From Certhia americana (lineage: Eukaryota; Chordata; Aves; Passeriformes; Certhiidae), in assembly GCA_018697195.1 (NCBI GenBank), contig CM031879.1:37063408-37127407 (forward strand): a DNA stretch of 64,000 nt, read 5' to 3'. Under the pieces are notes generated by a model that was not told the DNA's origin, ran no database searches, and saw nothing but the letters and a program-made list of their open reading frames with translations. A program made the translations under genes and the position numbers. Positions within the stretch are counted from its first letter, which is position 1. The number at the start of each line of letters is the position of its first letter. This document shows positions 57,785-64,000 of the stretch, piece after piece.

Positions 57785-57804
57785 AAAAAAAAAAAAAAAA
57801 AAAA
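57785..57804. repeat. A20 homopolymer
   Basis: Poly-A in intron 1. Together with the T17 at 57613 it forms an inverted T/A pair enclosing about 155 bp of unrecognised sequence. Confidence 0.9.
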
Positions 57805-59221
57805 GGAGAATATGCTCAGAATTACCCTGATGAAAGCTTTTTGTATATAGTATCAAAGACATTTTGAAAATACCATCTGGACATCAGAAAGAGAGAACGC
57901 CATCTCTTATGCTAGCAAGAGAGTTAAGCTAAATGCCATCCTTCCCTACCAATGGCTGGAGTACAGCAACTTGCAGACTCAAGGATCTAACCACTTAAGG
58001 TATGGCTTCTCATCATAGCTCTCTGGAAGCATGAAGCTTCCATAACTTGATTAGAGGAGGATAAATGCAGAAAGCCATGCAATGAAGTGACAGGCTAGCC
58101 TGCAGTCAGGTAACCGTGCTGCAGTAACACGCTGACGGGCTTAACCACAACACACACTCATTCTTCCAGTTCAGATCACAACTGAAAGTAAACCAACACC
58201 CTTTTACAGGGGAGCAAGTGACAACTCAGACACAGCAAACAGAGCAAAGAGTCACAGTATTTTATGTCCAATGGTCAAGAGGGCATTCTATCCAGTTCTG
58301 CAAGGCAGTTTATGTATTTCTAGAGCCTCACATGCTTGAAAAAACCTGGATAGGATGAAGAAAACAAATTCACCATCTCATTTTTTTTAATGTAAGTAAC
58401 CACCTCACCTAACCGTTTTGGGAAGGTTTCTACTTGATCAACCTACAACACGTAACCATTAAGATTTTTTTTTTTTTAAACTAGTGAACAACTTCTAAAC
58501 TTCAGAACAAGAAGCTAGACTGTAAAAGATATTTTTGTGCTTCCTAGATATTCAGTGAATCTAATATTGTGGGGAAGCTCTTGACCTTCTAGAGAAAAAA
58601 ACTATTCAGGCAAACCCGCATTATCTCCGTATTGCCACAGCCTTTCCTTATTTGGCTAACGTTTTGAGATTCCAATCAGACTGCTATGAAGTTCAACATG
58701 CACAAAGCATCCATTTTGAGGAAACTTCACAGCCAGTTTCCCGTCCGTTCCCCTCCTGGCCCAAGTGAAAGTTACCTCCCTCCCACATACCCACACCAGA
58801 ACAAAGCCAAATGGACTGGGCTTTTTCACTACTTTCCAACGCACGGAAGAAAAATTTAAGACCCCTGCTCCCCTTGAAGTTCAGCTTTCACACTGCGGCG
58901 GGAGCCATCGGTAACGAAAACAAGCAGCCCCTTACTGACACGCTGCTTCTATATAATGAACAAAACACTGGTTTCCCCTAGAAACCGGAGAGAAATAGAT
59001 GATCCGTCTCTCAACACGGCCGCCCGCACAGGCGAGCGGGCTTTAATCGGCTCAACTGCTGCGGAACCGGGGAGACAGGGAAGCGAGGAACTCCTACCGG
59101 GATCCCGGGCGAGGGGCAGCGGCGGAAGCGCCCCCGAGGCCAGCCCGCTTCTCTCCCCTGCGCTCACCCTCCCACGCCGGGGGTACCTGACTGCGGCCCC
59201 CTCGGCCCACACGGGGCAGGG

Positions 59222-59241
59222 CCCGCCCCCCCGGCCCTCCC
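59222..59241 (-). promoter_or_regulatory. Putative G-quadruplex motif at the start of intron 1, gene strand
   Basis: On the transcribed-sense strand four G tracts (G3, G3, G7, G3) are separated by loops of 1, 2 and 1 bases. The site is about 330 nt downstream of the exon 1 donor, so it would also be present in the nascent RNA. G-rich tracts just after the first donor are common in vertebrate genes and have been linked to R-loops and promoter-proximal pausing. A role here is inferred. Confidence 0.5.
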
Positions 59242-59567
59242 AGGGAAGCGCTGCCAAGAGGGGAAAACGAAAGAGGGTCAGCGGCACCTCCTTCCCGCCG
59301 GAGGAGAGGCCCATCCGCCCCTCCTGCCCGCCGGGAGGGGGTGCAGCCTCCCGGCCCTGCAGCCCCGCCGGCACGGCACTCGGCCCGCGGCCCCCGGCCG
59401 GTGCCAGGCTGACCCTGCCGCCACCTCCCCGCCCCGACACCCCCCAGCGGAGGGAGCGAAGCCGCCTCCGGCCCCTTCCTCCTCCTCCGGGGGGGCACTC
59501 GGCCGGCCTCGCCCGCCCTCGCCGCCCCATTCGGGCTAGAAGGTCCCTCGATCGGCCCAGCACCGAC

Positions 59568-59804
59568 CTGGTGGAGAGCGGTGAGCCCGTCCACATTGGC
59601 GTAGTTGATGTCGGCGCCCCGCTCCAGCAGTCGCAGCACCTCCTCGGTGTCTCCGCTGGAGCAGGCGGCCAAGAAGACGGCGCCGTCGTCGAACTTCACC
59701 TTGGTCTTCTTGCGCTTGACCACGGGCGGCTCCAGGTCGGTCTCGGAGCCGATCCAGCGCTTCAGCTGCTCGTTCCGCTTTTGCTTGGCGTCCGCCATCT
59801 TCAT
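59568..59804 (-). CDS. PPP1R12A: PPP1R12A (MYPT1) coding exon 1, residues 1-79
   Basis: This exon encodes the N-terminus of the regulatory subunit that directs protein phosphatase 1 beta/delta to myosin light chain. The reading begins MKMADAKQKRNEQLKRW and ends VDGLTALHQ, which is 79 codons, as in the mammalian protein. The phosphatase-enhancing MyPhoNE motif (R-N-E-Q-L-K-R-W) is at residues 10-17 and the PP1-docking RVxF motif (KVKF) at 35-38. The first ankyrin repeat starts near residue 39. The start at 59804 is the family start. Codon 3 is a second ATG with A at -3 and G at +4, a better Kozak context than the first. The exon ends in CAG followed by GTCGGT, phase 0, and joins exon 2 without frame loss. 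Differences from human (as recalled) include K for Q at 32, E for D at 54, R for K at 58 and E for H at 61; these match my memory of the chicken protein. The exon sits inside a CpG island. Confidence 0.97.
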
Positions 59805-59852
59805 ACCCCGCTGGCGCCGGCCCCCTCAGCCGCGGCCGCGCCGAGCGTACAC

Positions 59853-59858
59853 TTTATA
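59853..59858 (-). promoter_or_regulatory. TATA-like box upstream of PPP1R12A
   Basis: On the gene strand the sequence GCTATAAAGTG lies 49-54 bases upstream of the start codon. If used, a TATA box at this place would set transcription start near 59825-59832 and give a 5' UTR of only about 20-30 nt. The match to TATAAA is exact and it stands out within the GC-rich island. Its use is inferred. An upstream start driven by the CGCG palindrome or GC boxes is equally possible. Confidence 0.45.
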
Positions 59859-59900
59859 GCGCCACTAATCCCACAGCGCACCGCGGCCGCGCGCGCTCAC

Positions 59901-60016
59901 CCGCCCAGGGAGGGCGCGGGCTGGGCGGCGAACGGAGAGCGGGGCGGAGCGGGCCTCATTAGCATAATCTCGCGAGATTGCCGTGGGGCGGGAGACAGCG
60001 CGCGAACGGGGCGGGG
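59901..60016. promoter_or_regulatory. GC-box cluster (SP/KLF-type sites)
   Basis: Several GGGCGG cores fall within 120 bp: CCGCCC at 59901-59906, GGGCGG at 59923-59928, GGGGCGGAG at 59941-59949, GGGGCGGG at 59985-59992 and GGGGCGGGG at 60008-60016. They flank the CGCG palindrome and lie 100-210 bp upstream of the start codon. They are expected binding sites for SP1-family factors in an island promoter. Confidence 0.65.
59966..59979. promoter_or_regulatory. TCTCGCGAGA palindromic core-promoter element
   Basis: The 14-bp perfect palindrome AATCTCGCGAGATT contains the known TCTCGCGAGA core-promoter motif. This motif drives CpG-island promoters and is bound by BANP in vertebrates (earlier attributed to Kaiso). 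It lies 162-175 bp upstream of the ATG, a typical promoter position. An octamer-like ATTAGCAT abuts and slightly overlaps its left end (59959-59966). Confidence 0.7.
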
Positions 60017-60054
60017 CCAGCCCGGCCCAGCCCGGCCGGGTCGGAGGTGGAGGT

Positions 60055-60138
60055 GGGAATGGGAGTGGGAATGGGAGTGGGAGCGGGAATGGGAATGGGA
60101 ATGGGAGTGGGAGCGGGAATGGGAGTGGGAGCGGGAGT
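60055..60138 (+). repeat. 14-unit hexamer repeat GGGARY with G-quadruplex potential
   Basis: Fourteen consecutive 6-bp units of the forms GGGAAT, GGGAGT and GGGAGC run without interruption for 84 bp. Each unit starts with GGG, so G3 tracts recur every 6 bases with 3-base loops, which is the canonical G-quadruplex pattern. Further G3 tracts follow at 60153-60162. The array lies about 250-335 bp upstream of the PPP1R12A ATG, with the G-rich strand opposite to the gene's coding strand. It opens long meaningless frames (Trp-Glu or Gly-Ser/Asn repeats), which I do not call as genes. Confidence 0.9.
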
Positions 60139-60229
60139 TGGAAGCTGGAAGCTGGGATTGGGAGTGCAGCCCCGCCTCCGTCGGGCAGCTTCGCTAACGG
60201 CGCTGCCTGTGCCCGCCTGCCATCTCTGT

Positions 60230-60252
60230 CACCTGCGGCACCGTCGCAGGTG
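60230..60252. promoter_or_regulatory. E-box inverted repeat CACCTGCG-n7-CGCAGGTG
   Basis: Two exact 8-bp arms, CACCTGCG (60230-60237) and CGCAGGTG (60245-60252), face each other across 7 bases. Each arm holds a CACCTG/CAGGTG E-box, the type bound by ZEB and SNAIL repressors and by some bHLH activators. It lies at the upstream edge of the CpG island. Function is inferred from the motif only. Confidence 0.45.
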
Positions 60253-60281
60253 TTAACTGTAGTTAACCTGTAGTTAACACC
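60249..60281. promoter_or_regulatory. Three phased GTTAAC palindromes within an inverted repeat
   Basis: GTTAAC occurs at 60252-60257, 60262-60267 and 60273-60278, with starts 10 and 11 bases apart, so all three face the same side of the helix. The outer copies form a 10-bp inverted repeat, GGTGTTAACT and AGTTAACACC, around a 13-base centre. GTTAAC resembles an HNF1 half-site, and TAACTG/TAACCTG resembles MYB sites. The block adjoins the E-box inverted repeat and shares its last bases. Confidence 0.4.
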
Positions 60282-60526
60282 GTCGGTGTTCCTGCCTGCA
60301 TTGGCAAACGGGGCACATGTACTTGACGGGAAAAAAGGAAATAAATGGAGCAACTTGCTTGAGGGTCCTTTGTTTTGGGATGTTAGACGTGGCCACCGCA
60401 GACGAGTTTGTTGTGCAAAAGCACCAACTCCCATTTGCCTCTACACTTCAGTGGGCTCCCAGGGAAGCTGGAGATGGACTCCTTGTCAGGAACTGTAGTG
60501 ATAGAACCAGGGCTAATGGCTACAAA

Positions 60527-60757
60527 TTAGGCTAGATATTTTTGTAAAAAAATCTTTATTGTGAGTCTGGTGAGACACTGGAACAGGTTGCCCAGGGAGG
60601 TTGTGGATTCCCCAGCCCTGCCAGTGATAAAACCAGTTTGGATGAGGCCCTGACCAACCTGGTCTAGTGGGAGGTGCCGCTGCCCATGGCAGGGGATTGG
60701 GATTTGATGATTTTTAAGACACATTCCAACCCTTTAACATTCTATGATTCTAACGTT
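60527..60757 (+). mobile_element. CR1 LINE 3' end fragment upstream of PPP1R12A
   Basis: The block contains TTATTGTGAGTCTGGTGAG, ACACTGGAACAGGTTGCCCA, CCAACCTGGTCTAGTGGGAG and CTGCCCATGGCAGGGGATTG, ending in ATTCTATGATTCT. That is a classic CR1 3' terminus with its octamer tail. It starts about 720 bp upstream of the PPP1R12A ATG, so it bounds the promoter on its distal side. Confidence 0.92.
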
Positions 60758-63700
60758 CTACATGCCAGTGGACAAAATCCTGTGCTTATTGTCCATTTCA
60801 CTTTCAGTTCATTTCCATGATGTCAAAACCTGGGGTAGCACAGCCATCCTTGGAGAAGACAAGTAGTTACAAACTGTGCAGCATTTGAAGATACGAAGAC
60901 TGAAATGTTTTTGTTCAGAGCTGCAACTTCTAGGAACCAAGCTATTACAGATAATAAAGCTTTTTCTATGCACAGCTTATTTTCTTTAGCTAAAAGCAAT
61001 ATGTATTTTGCTTTAAATGGAATAATCTCTGGGGATAAAATGTGGTTTTGAACTTACTGGAAAATAAGTTTTATTTTCAACTAATTGTAGGATACAACGT
61101 ATAGTTTTGAGAGGGTCACCAAACCTCATTCACTTCAACTTTTGCTTAATTTGTGCTTTTCTAATTATAATGTCTCCTTGTTATGGTGGGCAGTCTTACA
61201 GCTGACTCAGGCTCTTAATTCCGTTTTTATTGATAAAGATGTCAGTGACATTTCACAAGAAGTAGTAGTTGCAAGTTACCTGAAGCAATGTGCTGTTCTT
61301 AATGTCTTTCAGAACAGATTTTCATCTGGAGATATTTGCATAATATCCATCAGACTTACTCATACAGCAGTGCATGAGCTACATGCACTGACAGTTTGCA
61401 GGCATAATGTGATTGAGAACAAAAGACAACATCTGGTAGTCAAGATGAAAGATTTGCCGGAGAAAGATTTGCAGTCTAAGTAGGTGGATGAAAGATTACC
61501 TGGCACCTAATTTACACCTTTCCGTTGGCAGCCTGTGTGACTATCCAGGGGTACATTTTTGTACCCTGGGTTTGAAAATATGGCTGACTGCAGAGTACAA
61601 TTCAAAACCAGTCTTTGCAGTGTTTATCATGCACACGAGTGATTTAGTTGTGCTTTGGCATAGCACTGGTACCATCAGCATGTCATGGACCGTTACCAGC
61701 CGGGGAGCTTGGCTGCATCACCAGACTCATGTCAAGGAGAGAATTTTTGCAGGCTCCAGCCTCCTGCTGTGGTCTTGTCCTTGTGGGCAAACTCCCTTGG
61801 GGACAGACTCTCAACCCACTGCTATTTCTTAAGGACTTGAAAACTGTAACCCAGAAAAAGATAATGCAAGATAAAAGCTGCATTCCCCTGCCCCAAATGT
61901 CTCAGATACTGTACAAGTCACCTTCCCATCATGCTGCTTCTCTCTCAGTTGGCTGTCTGAAAATTTGACTCTTAAGAAACCTCATATCTGAAGAATGTTT
62001 GATTTCAACAAACAATATTTAAATAGAGTGCTTTGTTAGCAACAAAGTAATTCTAGGCAAATCAATAGGCGCATGTTCAAAATGCACCCTCTCAGGAATT
62101 TCAATGTCATGGAGCATGTTTCTAAGTTTTCATCAGAGCTCCAATCCACTCTCCTTGATTTCAATTTTCGAGCTCAGCTTTTTTTTTTTTTTTCTGATCA
62201 TGGATCCTGTTTTAATTCCAACTTGCTCTTCTTGGCTTGTTAGTGAAATGCAGAGGTTCAACAGCTCAATTTTTTTCTGAAGTATCATACAGTCAGTTTG
62301 GTTTTAAAACCCAGATCTCATACTTTCCTTTTATTCTTCTTTCCAGGAAAGATTTCTCACTGATTCAGGTCCAGCTTTTCAGAGAACTTCAGCAAGTATT
62401 TTTCCATACACTGCAGCTATTTGTATGTTCCACATTCTTGACATTATTTTCCTTGACTTTTTAATATTTTTGGATTGCACCTCATGGTTGGGAATTGTGT
62501 TGTTTGAGGGGTTTTGCAGATGCTACAGGCAAGATATAATTCATTTGTACAATCAGCTGAAACTCAGATATTCCATGTATATTGAATATAAATATCTCTT
62601 GGAAATAGCTGTGTGCTTTGCTGGAAATTATATGTAGTTCATAAATCTAGCAAAGCATATGGTCTTCCTTAAGCAAAAAGTAGAGCTGTCATTCATGTAA
62701 ACTAGTTAATCTCTGCAAGTGTTCACACTTCAAGAAGGGAATAATAATAATGCTAATAATAATTTTTTAAATTTCCTATTTTTTCCCATCTCATATCTCC
62801 CATAAATGTTTGTAATTTCAATAACAAAGGCATATTGGGCCATATTCTTTGCCCCATCATAATGCCATTCTACTCCATGCCTAATGTCATTCCATTCCAT
62901 TGTAAAATCAGTGTAGTTGAGAGAAGATGAGACCGTCTACAGCTTCTAATTCCGTACTAATTGAGATAAACTTATGTAAATACCAGTAATAATTTCTGTA
63001 GAAATATGAAATTCTTTTCCCATTATCTGTCTTAAGCATGGAGTGTTAAATTCATTTGTGCAGAGGGCTAAAACAAACATATATTACAGCTGTCTTTGAA
63101 GACCATATTAAAAGTGAGTATCAGTTCTAAAAGAGTCACTGCTACATGAGAGTATCACAAGAGTGAATTAGATAACTGCACACTTATCTGTGCATGTGTG
63201 TTTACAATAATCATAATATGCTAATAAGGGATGCTTAATCATTTGAGCTACATTATGCAACTTAAGGACACACTAAGTTAGACCTAGTTTTATCATGCTT
63301 TTTTTGATGTGTTGCTACCAGACTACCCAACACACTAGGTGTGCTGTTAAATCCTTTGTTTGCATGTATATACATAACACTAAAGGTGATTAAGTATGTG
63401 ATTTTCCACACACAAATATTAGCACTGAATTCAGTAGGACTGCTTTTCTGTAGAGGTAGCCATGTAAACATTTTACAGAGATAGCATCTATGTGTATACA
63501 TATTTCCAGTTAATTTAACAGCAGGCTTCAAGTGATCAATACAATGATTTAGCAATGAGATTGCTATCAGTGTGCTTTCTGGTTTGCCATTTTTTCTTAA
63601 AAGCATTACAACCACTGTTCAAAGCTATTTCACACAGGCTTCTAGACAACAGAAGTTCACAGACAAAGTTTTTGCACTACCAGAAATCATGATCTTTTGG

Positions 63701-64000
63701 GATGTAGAATTTTGTTCTGACCTCCAACTGGATAATTGCTGCCTTGTCTCTCATTTTGAACAGCATTACACACAGAGCAGTGTCTAAAAAGTGTCTTAAC
63801 ATTTTTCACTCCCCATTGAAGAAAAACTAATATATCAAAGTTAATGTCATCAATTCCAACTCTGGGAAAAAAGGGTAGTTTGAAGGATAGTGACAAATAT
63901 TGCATATACATATTGACACAAAACTTTCTAATAAATTTAACAGATTCTTGTAAAGAATCATGGTAAATGAAAGAAAAAAAAAGTATCTTTTCACATGGAA
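60758..64000. other. Intergenic DNA upstream of PPP1R12A, no gene seen
   Basis: AT-rich sequence with no recognised coding exon, repeat family or RNA gene. Open frames near 61142 and 61488 (about 113 codons each) have no family resemblance. In mammals the next gene upstream is OTOGL, transcribed in the opposite direction; no exon of it is visible here. Confidence 0.7.
62179..62193. repeat. T15 homopolymer
   Basis: Poly-T in the intergenic DNA upstream of PPP1R12A. Confidence 0.9.

Larger units (their letters stand above)
37706..59009. other. Intron 1 of PPP1R12A, 5' section up to the CpG island
   Basis: About 21 kb of mainly unique AT-rich intron. It contains the 30-bp tandem, the TA/TG microsatellite, the A/C homopolymer cluster, and poly-T and poly-A runs near 57.6-57.8 kb. 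No interspersed element is recognised after the CR1 that ends near 37705. Conserved enhancers may lie here but cannot be judged from one sequence. Confidence 0.7.
59010..60250. promoter_or_regulatory. CpG island over the PPP1R12A promoter, exon 1 and start of intron 1
   Basis: Base composition changes abruptly near 59010 from AT-rich intron to very GC-rich, CpG-dense sequence, and returns to AT-rich near 60250. The island covers about 450 bp upstream of the start codon, all of exon 1, and about 560 bp of intron 1. It contains several perfect GC boxes. Such islands are the usual promoters of widely expressed vertebrate genes, which fits MYPT1. Its edges are judged by eye. Confidence 0.9.

Noticed and set aside
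59094..59804. 236-codon minus-strand frame extending exon 1 into intron 1
   Set aside because: Only the first 79 codons match MYPT1. The remainder is read-through of intron 1 past a donor that joins exon 2 in phase, and it is Gly/Arg/Pro-rich by composition.
58956..60197. 413-codon plus-strand open frame through the CpG island
   Set aside because: It runs antisense across exon 1 and through the GGG hexamer array, where it gives a Trp-Glu repeat. Stop codons are rare in such GC-rich DNA, and there is no domain resemblance.
61547..61569. Small hairpin CAGGGGTAC...GTACCCTG
   Set aside because: Short imperfect stem with AT-rich loop and no terminator or RNA-gene context; expected by chance.
61142..61832. 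Two adjacent plus-strand frames of about 113 codons upstream of PPP1R12A
   Set aside because: Considered as a possible divergent gene, but no motif, no splice structure and no resemblance to OTOGL or another neighbour was found.

Overview
This window is vertebrate nuclear DNA, almost certainly from a bird. It carries the 5' end of one protein-coding gene, PPP1R12A (MYPT1, the myosin-phosphatase targeting subunit), on the minus strand. Three coding exons can be read with certainty: exon 1 (59568-59804), exon 2 (19162-19292) and exon 3 (1168-1286). They join in phase (79 codons; 43 codons + 2 nt; 1 nt + 39 codons + 1 nt) to give the first 162 residues. This covers the phosphatase-activating and PP1-docking motifs and the first ankyrin repeats. 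The rest of the gene lies off the left edge. Evidence for a bird: the only recognisable interspersed repeats are CR1 LINEs, which cover roughly 5% of the window, and no mammalian SINE or L1 is visible. The protein also carries what I recall as chicken-like substitutions against human.

Layout from left to right: partial intron 3 (1-1167); exon 3; intron 2 (about 17.9 kb), with a scaffold gap inside a poly-A run at 8650-8749 and a nested pair of CR1 elements at 15276-16853; exon 2; intron 1 (about 40.3 kb), with CR1 pieces near 24.1, 27.5 and 37.0 kb, a TA/TG microsatellite at 51.7 kb and an A/C homopolymer cluster at 52.5 kb; a CpG island at about 59010-60250 holding the promoter, exon 1 and the start of intron 1; and upstream intergenic DNA to 64000 with one more CR1 3' end.

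Exon 1 is GC-rich while exons 2 and 3 are AT-rich, a strong contrast within one gene. The promoter region has a TATA-like box, a palindromic TCTCGCGAGA element and several GC boxes. It also has a 14-unit G-rich hexamer repeat, an E-box inverted repeat, and three GTTAAC palindromes spaced one helical turn apart.

I found no new multi-gene system. Most of the window is ordinary intron. The observations most worth checking are the promoter-proximal G-quadruplex repeat and palindrome cluster, and the nested CR1. Other open reading frames look like chance frames in AT-rich intron, antisense shadows in the CpG island, or decayed CR1 reverse transcriptase.
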